Made by a program: the position numbers and the translations under genes. A DNA stretch of 64,000 nt from Hanstruepera neustonica (lineage in GTDB: Bacteria > Bacteroidota > Bacteroidia > Flavobacteriales > Flavobacteriaceae), in NCBI RefSeq assembly GCF_002895005.1, contig NZ_POWF01000001.1, positions 784,344 to 848,343 of the forward strand. The letters are read 5' to 3'. The notes below the pieces were generated by a model. It ran no database searches. It was not told the origin of the DNA and worked only from the letters and a program-made list of their open reading frames with translations. Shown one piece after another: positions 8,232 to 17,298 of the stretch. Every line of letters starts with the position of its first letter. Within the stretch, counting starts at the first letter, position 1.

Positions 8232-8785
8232 TGTTTAGAACACAATATCAAATATATTTTAGCATAGTCATGGCATTAGCCATGACTATGTTTTTTTCAT
8301 GCAAAAGCAATTTAGATGAGGTCAACAAAATTGGTATTTCAGAAAATGAACCCATTGGTATTGCTGAAAATATCAATTTAAAATATACCGATTCTGGTCG
8401 TGTAACGGCTAACTTGTTGAGTCCTATAATGCTTGATTTTTCCAATAGGGATTTTGCATACAATGAATTTCCCGACGGTGCACACCTGATATTGTTTGAT
8501 GAAAACAATGAACAAAGTACCGTTACTGCCGATTATGCCATAGTTTATGATAAAACAGGCATCATTGATATGCAAGGCAACGTTATTTTGGCCTCTGCTC
8601 AAAAAGATACATTGTTTGCTGAACAATTGTATTATGACCAAGGGCGCGAATGGTTATTTACCAATAAACCTGTGACATTTAGAAGAGGTCAAGACGTTAT
8701 TAACGGCAAAGGTTTTGATTCTGACGCTAAATTTAATCAAGCGGAAGTCCTAGAAATAGATGGTGTCATTACACTAGATGAATAA
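8231..8785 (+). CDS. lptC: LPS export ABC transporter periplasmic protein LptC
   Basis: This 184-residue protein has an N-terminal hydrophobic segment ending in MFFSC, which may be a lipoprotein signal. An LptC/YrbK beta-jellyroll follows (about residues 40-180), with segments such as YTDSGRVTANLLSP and FPDGAHLILFDENNEQSTV. LptC takes lipopolysaccharide from the LptBFG extractor and hands it to the periplasmic bridge. The start codon overlaps the stop codon of the TPR gene. No other lpt gene is in the window. Similarity to divergent flavobacterial LptC proteins is the basis for the call. Confidence 0.85.
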   Translation: MFRTQYQIYFSIVMALAMTMFFSCKSNLDEVNKIGISENEPIGIAENINLKYTDSGRVTANLLSPIMLDFSNRDFAYNEFPDGAHLILFDENNEQSTVTADYAIVYDKTGIIDMQGNVILASAQKDTLFAEQLYYDQGREWLFTNKPVTFRRGQDVINGKGFDSDAKFNQAEVLEIDGVITLDE

Positions 8786-8841
8786 CTTATTTATCAGCCT
8801 CCTTTTTAGTATCTTTACATTAAATTTTAAACCTCCTATTA

Positions 8842-9024
8842 ATGAAAATCTATAAGTTTTTCCATTATGCCTATTTAATTTTTGCGGTACTATTTATTAT
8901 TGATGCCATTCAAAATTGGGATAGAGGCTCAAGAACATACATTTCATTGGGCTTGGCAGCTCTGGCAATTTTTGTATTTTTCTTCAGAAGAAAGTTTATG
9001 AAACGTTACGAAAACAAAAAGTAA
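8842..9024 (+). CDS. Small two-helix membrane protein
   Basis: A 60-residue protein with two predicted membrane helices, about residues 8-22 and 33-48, separated by a short polar loop (QNWDRGSRTY), and a strongly basic C-terminus (RRKFMKRYENKK). It lies between lptC and the CNNM/CBS gene, 9 bp before the latter, so it is probably translated. A TATCTTTA box about 25 bp upstream is close to the -7 consensus. I do not recognise a family with a known function. Confidence 0.65.
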   Translation: MKIYKFFHYAYLIFAVLFIIDAIQNWDRGSRTYISLGLAALAIFVFFFRRKFMKRYENKK

Positions 9025-9033
9025 CTGGAGCTT

Positions 9034-10323
9034 ATGTCTGCGGAAGTTCTCATTATTATTTCTTCACTAATTCTTTCGGCTTTTTTTTCAGGAATGGAAA
9101 TAGCCTATGTGTCTTCGAACAAGATTCACATAGAAATTGAAAAAAAGCAAAAAGGGCTTTTAGCCAAAATCCTATCTAGGTTAACGGAAAGCCCATCAAA
9201 ATTTATTGCAACCATGCTCATTGGTAATAATATCGCATTGGTTGTTTATGGATTTTTTATGGGTGATGTTTTAGTCAATTGGTTTCAATCCATGTTGCCT
9301 TCATCTTACAGTGTAGTTAATTATTTATTGATTGATTTGAGTCTTTTGACCCAAACCATTATTTCCACACTTATTATCTTGATTACGGCGGAATTTCTAC
9401 CAAAGGTATTTTTTCAAATTTATGCTAATTCACTTTTAAAAATACTAGCGTTACCAGCCTATATTTTTTATATACTCTTTACCTGGATTTCCGATTTTGT
9501 TATTTGGATTTCGGATTTCGTATTGAAAAAGTTCTTTAAAACAGATGGCGATCAAGTACAATTGGCTTTTACGAAGGTAGAATTGGGAAATTATATCAGT
9601 GAGCAAATGGAGAGCGTAGAGGCTCATGATGATATGGATACCGAAATTCAGATTTTTCAAAATGCTTTAGAATTTTCCGAAGTAAAAGCACGTGAAGTCA
9701 TGGTGCCCAGAACTGAAATTATAGCCGTTGAGGTTAAAGAATCTATTAAAGCTATGAATGCCTTGTTTACGGAAACGGGTATTTCTAAAATGGTGGTTTA
9801 CAAAGAAAACATTGATGATATTTTGGGTTACGTGCATTCTTTTGAGTTATTTAAAAAACCTAAGAATATCAAGTCGGTTATCATGCCTGTGGAATTTGTT
9901 CCGGAAACCATGTTGATTAAGGATATTTTGAACGTGCTTATAAAAAAACGCAAAAGTATAGCTGTGGTTTTGGATGAATATGGCGGTACTTCAGGTATTA
10001 TGACGGTTGAAGATATTGTTGAAGAGCTCTTTGGGGAAATTGAAGATGAACACGATACTGTCGTTCTCAAAGAGGAACAAATAGATGACTATAACTATGT
10101 GTTTTCGGCTAGATTAGAAGTGGATTATCTTAACGAAACCTATAAATTAGACTTGCCTGAGAGCGAAAATTATGAAACCTTAGGAGGACTCATTGTAGAC
10201 AGAACTGAAGGAATTCCGGAGCACAACGAAGTGGTGACTTTGGATGATTTTCAATTCACAATCTTGGAGGTCTCTAACACTAAAATTGACCTCGTTAAAC
10301 TAAAAATTCTGCAAGAGGACTAA
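9034..10323 (+). CDS. Hemolysin/CorC-family CNNM-CBS membrane protein
   Basis: A 429-residue protein with the standard three-part layout of the family. An N-terminal CNNM (DUF21) membrane domain covers about residues 1-185, starting with SALILSAFFSGMEIAYVS. A pair of CBS domains covers about 205-330, with VMVPRTEI and VVLDEYGGTSGIMTVEDIVEELFGEI split around residue 315. A C-terminal CorC_HlyC domain covers about 345-425. Relatives are linked to Mg2+ or Co2+ handling, and in flavobacteria one paralogue (GldE) affects gliding. There is no sequence reason here to assign GldE specifically. It is followed by the PpiD-like gene after about 100 bp. Confidence 0.9.
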   Translation: MSAEVLIIISSLILSAFFSGMEIAYVSSNKIHIEIEKKQKGLLAKILSRLTESPSKFIATMLIGNNIALVVYGFFMGDVLVNWFQSMLPSSYSVVNYLLIDLSLLTQTIISTLIILITAEFLPKVFFQIYANSLLKILALPAYIFYILFTWISDFVIWISDFVLKKFFKTDGDQVQLAFTKVELGNYISEQMESVEAHDDMDTEIQIFQNALEFSEVKAREVMVPRTEIIAVEVKESIKAMNALFTETGISKMVVYKENIDDILGYVHSFELFKKPKNIKSVIMPVEFVPETMLIKDILNVLIKKRKSIAVVLDEYGGTSGIMTVEDIVEELFGEIEDEHDTVVLKEEQIDDYNYVFSARLEVDYLNETYKLDLPESENYETLGGLIVDRTEGIPEHNEVVTLDDFQFTILEVSNTKIDLVKLKILQED

Positions 10324-10422
10324 TTTCCTGAATATTATATCAATTAAAGATATAATCTACTTTTATTATTAAATAGAAAATGGTATTTTCGCGCACTATA
10401 TCGTAAAAAATTTAAATGACAG

Positions 10423-12546
10423 ATGGCAGTTTTAAATAAAATTAGACAACGTTCACTTTTTTTAATATTAATAATCGCGTTAGCATTATTTTCATTTGTA
10501 TTATCTGATTTGTTCAGAAACAGCGATGCACTTTCAGCTAAATCGCAAAATGTTGTTGCAACCATTAACGGGAAAGACATCACCCGCGAAGATTTTTTAA
10601 GCAAGGTTGAGGCTGTTCAAAGACAGTTAGGACCTAACGGAACAGCTACACAAGCCATGAACCGTGTTTGGGATCAGGAAGTTAGAAAAGCCGTTATGGA
10701 AACGCAGTATGAAGCCTTGGGTATTACCGTTGAGCAAGATCAAATGCGTGACCTTTTAAAAACAACATTGGCTAACAATCCAGATTTTCAAAACGAAGCC
10801 GGATTATTTGATGAAGCTAAATTGTCAGAATACATTCAAAGTTTAAAAACCAGTTCGGAAGTAGCTTACCAACAATGGGTTGACTATGAGCAATCATTGG
10901 CTAATAATGCTCTGCAGACTAACTACATGAACATGGTTAAAGCTGGTATGATTGGTACCTTGGCTGAAGGAAAATTAGCTTATCATTTAGAAGGTGATAA
11001 GGTTGATTTGAGATTTGTTCAAATTCCTTTTTCCTCAATTCCTGATAGTACCATTACCGTTACTAAATCGGAAATAGCCAAGTATGTAGAAGAAAACAAA
11101 GAACAATACGAAGTAGAGGCTTCAAGAGATATCCAGTTTGTTGAATTCAAAGAAGTAGCCTCTGTAGAAGATGAAGCTGAAATTGAAAAATCTGTAGCAG
11201 CATTTAAAGAAGGAAAAGTGGAATATAATAATGGTAGAACAGATACCATTAAACCATTTGCTCAAGTTAAAGAGCATGCAAACTACATCAACTTTATTGC
11301 TGGTTCAGACATTAAGTTTGATAACCGATATGTTAAGAAAAACCAGTTGCCAACTGCATTTGCAGATAGTATTTATAATCTTAACGTAGGTGAAGTATTT
11401 GGCCCATATAAAGACAACGGACACTTCAAATTATCTAAAGTTGTAGCAGATATTCAAATGCCAGATTCAGTTAAAGCCAGACATATATTAATTCCTTTTG
11501 TAGGATCGCGTTCTGCAACGGATTCTACAACACAAAACGAAGTGCAAGCTAAAGCAACTGCTGATAGTTTGATGCGTATTGTTAAGGCTGATACAACAAA
11601 ATTTAAGGGGCTTTTAGACTTTTCAGCTGATAAAGTGAGCAACGAAAATGATGGTGTTTTAGATTGGTATACTTACAATGCCATGGTTCCAGAATTTAGA
11701 GATTATACGTTTGAAAATGAAGTAGGTGACATAGGTGTTGTTAAATCGGCTTTCGGATTCCATGTTATTGAAATATTAGGACAAAAGAACAAGCAACGTG
11801 CTATTAAAGTGGGCACTATTGCCAGAAAGATTGAACCATCTGAAGAAACAGTGAATGCTGTTTTTAGAGATGCCTCTAATTTTGAGATTGCTTTAGAAAA
11901 AGGAGATTTCCAAACCTTGGCTGAAGAGAATGAATATGTTGTTAGACCGGTTAATACAATCAAGGAATTGGATGAGAATATTCCTGGTTTAGGCAGTCAG
12001 CGTGCGATGGTAAGATGGGCTTTTGAAGATGAAACAGAAGTAGGTGAATTCAAACGATTCAATGTGCCTGGCGGCTATGCCATTGTACAATTAGTGGCTA
12101 AAAATAAAGCTGGTTTAATGAATACGGAAGAAGCTTCTATCACCGCTTTACCAGCTATCAGAAAGCAAAAGAAAGCAGAACAGATTAAGTCTCGAATCAC
12201 AGCCACTACGGTTGAGGATTTAGCAAAAGCTGAAAATTTAACGGCAAGAACCTCATTGGCACTAACTATGAAGAATCCAACACTTTCAGGAGTTGGTAGA
12301 GAGCCATTGGTTATTGGTACAGCTTTTGGAATGGAGCAAGATGAAACTTCAGGTTTGATTGAAGGCGAAACCGGTATTTTTATGATTAAGGTGGTGAAAA
12401 AAGAATTGGCTACAGAAATGGATAATTACCAAGGATTTGCCAATCAAGTGCAAACAGCAAAAGTAAATGCTGTGAACACGAGATTGTACAATGCTTTAAA
12501 AGAAGCAGCCGAGATTGAGGATAACAGAGCTAAAACAGTGCAATAG
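10423..12546 (+). CDS. PpiD/SurA-like peptidyl-prolyl isomerase
   Basis: A 707-residue membrane-anchored periplasmic folding factor. One helix near residues 12-30 (LFLILIIALALFSFVLSDLF) anchors it. A SurA_N-like chaperone domain (about 35-200) follows. A parvulin rotamase domain begins near SVKARHILIPF (about 348) and ends near GFHVIEIL (about 450). A long C-terminal region completes it. The architecture matches the PpiD group of Bacteroidota, which help newly exported outer-membrane proteins fold. A strong terminator follows 22 bp after the stop codon, so it closes the coaX-to-ppiD block. Confidence 0.9.
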   Translation: MAVLNKIRQRSLFLILIIALALFSFVLSDLFRNSDALSAKSQNVVATINGKDITREDFLSKVEAVQRQLGPNGTATQAMNRVWDQEVRKAVMETQYEALGITVEQDQMRDLLKTTLANNPDFQNEAGLFDEAKLSEYIQSLKTSSEVAYQQWVDYEQSLANNALQTNYMNMVKAGMIGTLAEGKLAYHLEGDKVDLRFVQIPFSSIPDSTITVTKSEIAKYVEENKEQYEVEASRDIQFVEFKEVASVEDEAEIEKSVAAFKEGKVEYNNGRTDTIKPFAQVKEHANYINFIAGSDIKFDNRYVKKNQLPTAFADSIYNLNVGEVFGPYKDNGHFKLSKVVADIQMPDSVKARHILIPFVGSRSATDSTTQNEVQAKATADSLMRIVKADTTKFKGLLDFSADKVSNENDGVLDWYTYNAMVPEFRDYTFENEVGDIGVVKSAFGFHVIEILGQKNKQRAIKVGTIARKIEPSEETVNAVFRDASNFEIALEKGDFQTLAEENEYVVRPVNTIKELDENIPGLGSQRAMVRWAFEDETEVGEFKRFNVPGGYAIVQLVAKNKAGLMNTEEASITALPAIRKQKKAEQIKSRITATTVEDLAKAENLTARTSLALTMKNPTLSGVGREPLVIGTAFGMEQDETSGLIEGETGIFMIKVVKKELATEMDNYQGFANQVQTAKVNAVNTRLYNALKEAAEIEDNRAKTVQ

Positions 12547-12568
12547 TTATCCATTCTATATAACTTAA

Positions 12569-12598
12569 AAAAAGCCTTTCTGAAAAGAAAGGCTTTTT
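12569..12598 (+). terminator. Terminator after the PpiD-like gene
   Basis: A perfect 12-bp stem (12569-12580 with 12587-12598, AAAAAGCCTTTC and its complement) with a 6-nt loop and a T tail. By symmetry it could work in both directions. Confidence 0.9.
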
Positions 12599-12644
12599 GT
12601 TTTCATGACCTTTCCTTAACTTGTAACAAGAGCAAAATAAAAAA

Positions 12645-13250
12645 ATGAGAAATATAATTTACTTAATAATCTTATTTTCATTGATTGTAAATTCCTGTAT
12701 AGCGCAAACTATTGTTAATTTAAATGCTTTTAACCAAGGAGATAATTCTGGTAAGTATTTTAAAGATATCGACAATAATTTCAATCCTTTTTTAGGAACA
12801 TGGGAATGGCAAAATGGAAATCAAATTTTTAGAGTAGAACTTTGGAAAGTTGAAATGAAGGAAAATAAAAATGGTAATGAACCATCTTTTTATCTTGATG
12901 AAATTCAGGGACATTTTGAAATGGTTGAGTCTGGGGTACAAGGTCAACAATTAGAAACTAATATCTATACTTCAAATAAAAATGTAGGTGATAAGGACTA
13001 TTATTGGCCTCCTGTCATTAACTTAAGTTCAATTGATGGAACTTCATGTGGTGGAATAATTATAGATAATATAGCTGTCAATAATGAATATTGGTATGGT
13101 CTAAAAGGTAAACTCATCATTGAATTAATTGATGGAACCAATCCTTTAAAAGCCAATTGGAAGGTAACTTTATTGGAAGGGATTTATGGCATTGATCAAC
13201 CTACAGAATTTATCATTCCAAGCAATATAGTTTTGACGAAAGCGGACTAG
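12645..13250 (+). CDS. Secreted protein resembling the DUF6705 group
   Basis: A 201-residue protein with a signal peptide ending near SCIAQT; a cysteine just before the cleavage region could also make it a lipoprotein. The mature part contains FLGTWEWQNGNQIFRVELWK and several beta-strand-like segments. I associate this with the flavobacterial DUF6705 group from memory, not from a search. No catalytic motif is seen. It stands alone between a terminator and the convergent GHMP kinase gene. Its AT-rich codon use and orphan position suggest an accessory gene. Confidence 0.7.
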   Translation: MRNIIYLIILFSLIVNSCIAQTIVNLNAFNQGDNSGKYFKDIDNNFNPFLGTWEWQNGNQIFRVELWKVEMKENKNGNEPSFYLDEIQGHFEMVESGVQGQQLETNIYTSNKNVGDKDYYWPPVINLSSIDGTSCGGIIIDNIAVNNEYWYGLKGKLIIELIDGTNPLKANWKVTLLEGIYGIDQPTEFIIPSNIVLTKAD

Positions 13251-13313
13251 AATGAAATGTTAGCACTAATATTTCAATTACATAATTAAGATGTTATCTT
13301 ATATAATGTTCAA

Positions 13314-14219
13314 TTATGATAATAGCATTTTTTGAAAAGGAATAACCGTTTCAAACCCTTTAGCTTGAAAGTAGGCTGAAGGGTTTTCGGTTGCGGTTGC
13401 TAAAATAAAGTCGCCACCCCAAGCACCGAGACTTTTAATGGCGCCTTGAAAATCATTAAACAGTCTATTTTTAATGGGTTCTTGTTTTAGAATAGTACCC
13501 ATGATTTCTTCATGTTGGGCAACCAAATCATTGAATTCTGATAAATTATTGCAGTTAATAATGCTTTCTGTAATCTTGTTTACAGAACTTATTGCTTCTG
13601 GCTTGTAAAATATGTTTTTTCGATAAGTCTCAATGGCATCTCGGCTATTTTGTTTTTTGTTCAAATACACAAAATAGAGATTGTCTTTAAAGTTTGGGTT
13701 AAAATCTACTTTTTGAATGTCTTGACCATCTTTTTTCAAACTATAGACAATCGGGTTGTTATTTGAAGCGCAAGCAATATCGTAGCCACTGCCACCAAAG
13801 GTTAATTTTAATAATTGGTAAGGGTCTATTTGCGCCCAAATGGCAAGGTTATTAATTAAGGTTGATGAGGATCCCAATCCCCAATCTTTAGGAAAGGTTA
13901 GTTTAGTTTCTACCGAGCAGCCTGCATTTAAAAAATCAGGATTTAATTGTATGGCAGCCTTTAAAATTTGAATGAGTCGTTTTTCAAAATCTGTGTTAGA
14001 ATCATCTGAAGAAAGATTATTCAGTTTAATATTTGTTTCAAACCAGATATCCTCGTTATGGTCATAACTTTTCCAATGGAGACTATTGGAATTATTCGAT
14101 TCAATAGTTAAATGTTGGCCATATTTGGTTGGTAAGGCCAAAGCTTTAGCACCATCTAAAACCAGATATTCACCAGTTAATAATAGTTTGCCGTTGCTGT
14201 AAAAGTTACTTTTCGACAC
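13314..14219 (-). CDS. GYDIA-family GHMP kinase (probable mevalonate-pathway kinase)
   Basis: A 301-residue GHMP kinase. The N-terminal GKLLLTGEYLVLDGAKALALP (split around residue 20) is the substrate and fold motif. GLGSSS at residues 114-119 is the ATP phosphate loop, and GYDIA at 145-149 gives the family its name. It lies directly downstream of HMG-CoA reductase with a 14-bp overlap, so it most likely phosphorylates a mevalonate-pathway intermediate for isoprenoid synthesis. Whether that is mevalonate, phosphomevalonate or another compound is not known to me. Two or more GHMP paralogues usually exist in flavobacteria, so substrate assignment from context alone is unsafe. Confidence 0.88.
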   Translation of the reverse strand: MSKSNFYSNGKLLLTGEYLVLDGAKALALPTKYGQHLTIESNNSNSLHWKSYDHNEDIWFETNIKLNNLSSDDSNTDFEKRLIQILKAAIQLNPDFLNAGCSVETKLTFPKDWGLGSSSTLINNLAIWAQIDPYQLLKLTFGGSGYDIACASNNNPIVYSLKKDGQDIQKVDFNPNFKDNLYFVYLNKKQNSRDAIETYRKNIFYKPEAISSVNKITESIINCNNLSEFNDLVAQHEEIMGTILKQEPIKNRLFNDFQGAIKSLGAWGGDFILATATENPSAYFQAKGFETVIPFQKMLLS

Positions 14220-15531
14220 GTCGTAAAATGTTTAAAGCATCCACAACAGCACTATGGGAAACTGTTTGGGTTTTAAAATGCTCAATAAGTTGCTCTTTTT
14301 CAGAGTTAGTCGCTTCGAACTGATTGAGAATATTCATCAAATGCATTTTCATGTGGCCTTCTTGAATTCCTGTTGTAATCAATGAACGCAACGCGCCAAA
14401 ATTTTGGGCCAGACCAGCTACCGAAACAATACCCATAAGCTCTTTTGCTGAAGGTTTATGAAGCAACTCTAAAGATAATTTAACCAGAGGATGCAAACCA
14501 GTCAGTCCTCCAACCGTACCTAGTGCCAAAGGAATTTCAATCCAAAACCTAAAAATGTCGTTCTCAATGGAAGCATGCGTTAAGCTGCTATATTGACCAT
14601 TTCTGGAGGCATAAGCATGAACGCCTGCTTCAACAGCTCTAAAGTCATTACCTGTAGCCAAAACGACGGCATCAATACCATTCATAATGCCCTTATTGTG
14701 AGTAACAGAGCGATAGGGCTCTACTTCAGCAATCTTGACAGCTTGTATAAACTTTTTGGCAAAGGTTCTAGGGTTTATTTTATCGTCATCACTCAAATCA
14801 TCCACAGGACAGGAAACTTCCGCTCTCACCAAACAATTCGGAACATAATTGGAGAGAATGCTCATGACAATGTCTATATTTTTTTCTGCATCAGAAAAAT
14901 CAGCATAGGCTTTGGCTTCCGTTTTAAAGGTTTTGGCAAATTGTTCCAAACAGGAGTTAATGAAGTTGGCACCCATGGCATCCTGTGTTTCAAAGGTAGC
15001 ATGAAGCTGATAGTAATTGGGAATATCAGCAGTTTTGTCTTTGAGTTCAATATCTAAAATACCACCACCACGTTTTTCCATATTCTTGGTAATGGGTTTG
15101 CTATCACTAATGAGTTTGGGTTTTACCTGGCTGAAAAAATGTTGTAATTTTTCAAAATCACCAGAATACATAAAATGGACCTGACCAATTTTGGTTGTTG
15201 AGATGATGGTGGTTTTGAAGCCACCACGATCGAGCCAAAATTTAGCTGCTTTACTAGCCGCAGCAACCACAGAACTTTCTTCAATGGCCATTGGAATGGT
15301 GTGTAATTTGCCATTGATTAAGAAATTGGGAGCAACACCAAGCGGTAAATAGTAATTGGTAATCGTATTTTCAATAAACTCATCATGAAGTTGTTGCAGC
15401 TTGTCGTTAGAATTCCAGTATTGTTTGATAATGTTTTTTGCATTCGTATTTTGTGCAAAATACGTATCGACTATCCAATCAATTTTTTTGGATTTTGATA
15501 GTTTAGAAAAGCCAGAAATAGGTTTGCCCAT
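14206..15531 (-). CDS. mvaA: Hydroxymethylglutaryl-CoA reductase, class II (degradative-type)
   Basis: A 441-residue class II enzyme that interconverts HMG-CoA and mevalonate. Catalytic elements are visible: MAIEESSVVAAAS (Glu84/85), NKGIMNGIDAVVLATGND (catalytic Lys and Asp), and EGHMKMH (catalytic His). It has no membrane anchor, as expected for this class. Family members are called degradative after the Pseudomonas enzyme, but in Bacteroidota the reductive direction for isoprenoid synthesis is expected. It is the first gene of a two-gene minus-strand operon with the GHMP kinase. A TATCTTTG box lies about 20 bp upstream of its start. Confidence 0.95.
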   Translation of the reverse strand: MGKPISGFSKLSKSKKIDWIVDTYFAQNTNAKNIIKQYWNSNDKLQQLHDEFIENTITNYYLPLGVAPNFLINGKLHTIPMAIEESSVVAAASKAAKFWLDRGGFKTTIISTTKIGQVHFMYSGDFEKLQHFFSQVKPKLISDSKPITKNMEKRGGGILDIELKDKTADIPNYYQLHATFETQDAMGANFINSCLEQFAKTFKTEAKAYADFSDAEKNIDIVMSILSNYVPNCLVRAEVSCPVDDLSDDDKINPRTFAKKFIQAVKIAEVEPYRSVTHNKGIMNGIDAVVLATGNDFRAVEAGVHAYASRNGQYSSLTHASIENDIFRFWIEIPLALGTVGGLTGLHPLVKLSLELLHKPSAKELMGIVSVAGLAQNFGALRSLITTGIQEGHMKMHLMNILNQFEATNSEKEQLIEHFKTQTVSHSAVVDALNILRRVEK

Positions 15532-15550
15532 GACAATAAAATTGAAAAAA

Positions 15551-15558
15551 CAAAGATA
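15551..15558 (-). promoter_or_regulatory. -7 box upstream of mvaA
   Basis: TATCTTTG on the minus strand fits TAnnTTTG and lies 20 bp before the HMG-CoA reductase start. No matching -33 element is clear. The rest of the 224-bp gap to the divergent peptide transporter shows no other recognisable element. Confidence 0.45.
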
Positions 15559-15755
15559 CTATTATTGTGTGAGTTCTGTTGTGAATGGCTATTTAACTGT
15601 TAATAATTACGGTTTTTTGCTTAATTTTTAGTAAACTTGGCATTATTTTATCAATACCATATCTTAAATGAAATTTTATACCTATTTCGTCCTTTTAAGT
15701 TACGTGGCTACTTCACTTGGTAATTCAATAATAAAAACTAACTAACACAAAAACT

Positions 15756-17273
15756 ATGGCAGATCAATTAGACCATTTTAAAGAAGAACCTCAATTACTA
15801 GGGCATCCTAAAGGATTATTCTATTTGTTTTTTGCGGAACTATGGGAGCGTTTTAGTTTCTATGGGATGCGAGCACTGCTCACGCTATATATGGTTGATG
15901 TTGTCTTTGAAGCCCTATCAAATAGAGATTATGCCGCAGCAGCTGTTTATGCGTCTTATGGTTCCTTGGTTTATGCTTCCACCGTTATTGGAGGTAAGAT
16001 ATCCGATAGTATTTTAGGGATGCGACATTCCATATTTTTGGGAGGTATATTGATGGCTATCGGTCATTTTGTTTTGGCTATTGAAAATGATATAGCGTTT
16101 TATTTGGCTTTAGCCTTTATTGTTGTTGGAAACGGCTTTTTTAAACCTAATATTTCAACGTTTGTTGGTTCTCTTTACAAAGAAGGTGACCCTCGAAAAG
16201 ACTCTGGATTCACCATATTTTATATGGGTATTAACATTGGTGCATTTGTTTCTCCTTTATTGTGTGGCTGGTTAGGGAGCGAGTACGGCTGGCATTATGG
16301 GTTTGCCCTTGCAGGATTTGGAATGATGTTAGGGCTTATTTTCTTTTGGAGCGGGATTAAAAAGAATGTTTTTGGAGATAGAGGTATGCCAACCAATACC
16401 GAGGTTTACAGTAATGTTAAGTTTGGGTTGAAAAACAGTCAGTTGGTTACGGTACTTGCTTTTTTATCGGTGCCATTAATTGCTTTTTTATTATCGTCAT
16501 ATCAACCAGTTTATGGAGATCAAAATATTGTAAATGTTATCTTTAAAGGGATTGGGATTGTTGTTTTGGCCTATCTTATTTATGAAATGGCGAGGGCTAC
16601 TGTTGTTGAACGCAAAAAGCTTATTGTAGCAGTCTTCCTTACTTTATTTATGACTATTTTTTGGGGATTTCATGAACTTTCAGGTAGTGTCATTACATTA
16701 TTTGCCTCAAGAAATGTAAATCTGTCTTATATTAATGCAGCTCAAACAAACTCAATTAATGCCTTATATATTATCGTTTTAGCTGTGCCAATATCCCTCT
16801 TATGGCAATATTTATCTAAAAAGAAAATAAATCCAAGAACACCTTATAAATTTGCTATTGGTTTGGCTTTTGCTGCCATTAGTTTTTATGTGTTAGCTAT
16901 TAGTGCGGAAAGCGCTGATGACAACGGGAGAGTACCATTTTCATTTTTAATGATTATGTATTTTATCCTGTCTGTTGGGGAATTATTTATGTCGCCTGTT
17001 GGGCTGTCTAAAATGACAGATTTAGCACCTGCAAGATTAATTGCCTTTATTATGGGCGTATGGTTTTTGTCATCTGCATTTGCATTCCAAATTGTTGGAT
17101 TCATTGGAAAAGAGCTTGCTGTAGAAAGTACTGATAAGAATGTAGGAGGATTTGATTCTTTAGGAATTTATACCGATGGATTCCATCTCATTGCCATGTA
17201 TGCTGGAGGTGCAGCCATCATTACCTTAATTCTGGCCCCAATTTTAAAGCGTTTAATGGGTAACGTACACTAA
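15756..17273 (+). CDS. POT/PTR-family peptide transporter (MFS), first copy
   Basis: A 505-residue major facilitator protein with about 12-14 membrane helices. Diagnostic POT motifs are ELWERFSFYGMR near residue 30 (the ExxERF proton site), GGKISDSILG near 80, and FKPNISTFVG and FTIFYMGINIGAF near 130-165. These transporters import di- and tripeptides with protons. It stands 25 bp upstream of a second, longer POT gene, suggesting tandem duplication and co-expression. The gene diverges from the mvaA operon. Confidence 0.93.
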   Translation: MADQLDHFKEEPQLLGHPKGLFYLFFAELWERFSFYGMRALLTLYMVDVVFEALSNRDYAAAAVYASYGSLVYASTVIGGKISDSILGMRHSIFLGGILMAIGHFVLAIENDIAFYLALAFIVVGNGFFKPNISTFVGSLYKEGDPRKDSGFTIFYMGINIGAFVSPLLCGWLGSEYGWHYGFALAGFGMMLGLIFFWSGIKKNVFGDRGMPTNTEVYSNVKFGLKNSQLVTVLAFLSVPLIAFLLSSYQPVYGDQNIVNVIFKGIGIVVLAYLIYEMARATVVERKKLIVAVFLTLFMTIFWGFHELSGSVITLFASRNVNLSYINAAQTNSINALYIIVLAVPISLLWQYLSKKKINPRTPYKFAIGLAFAAISFYVLAISAESADDNGRVPFSFLMIMYFILSVGELFMSPVGLSKMTDLAPARLIAFIMGVWFLSSAFAFQIVGFIGKELAVESTDKNVGGFDSLGIYTDGFHLIAMYAGGAAIITLILAPILKRLMGNVH

Positions 17274-17298
17274 TAGAAATTAACTAAACTAACTATAT

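Noticed and set aside
14593-15057. A 154-codon plus-strand open frame opposite HMG-CoA reductase
   Set aside because: It is antisense to a gene with clear catalytic motifs and shows no domain, signal or start context of its own.
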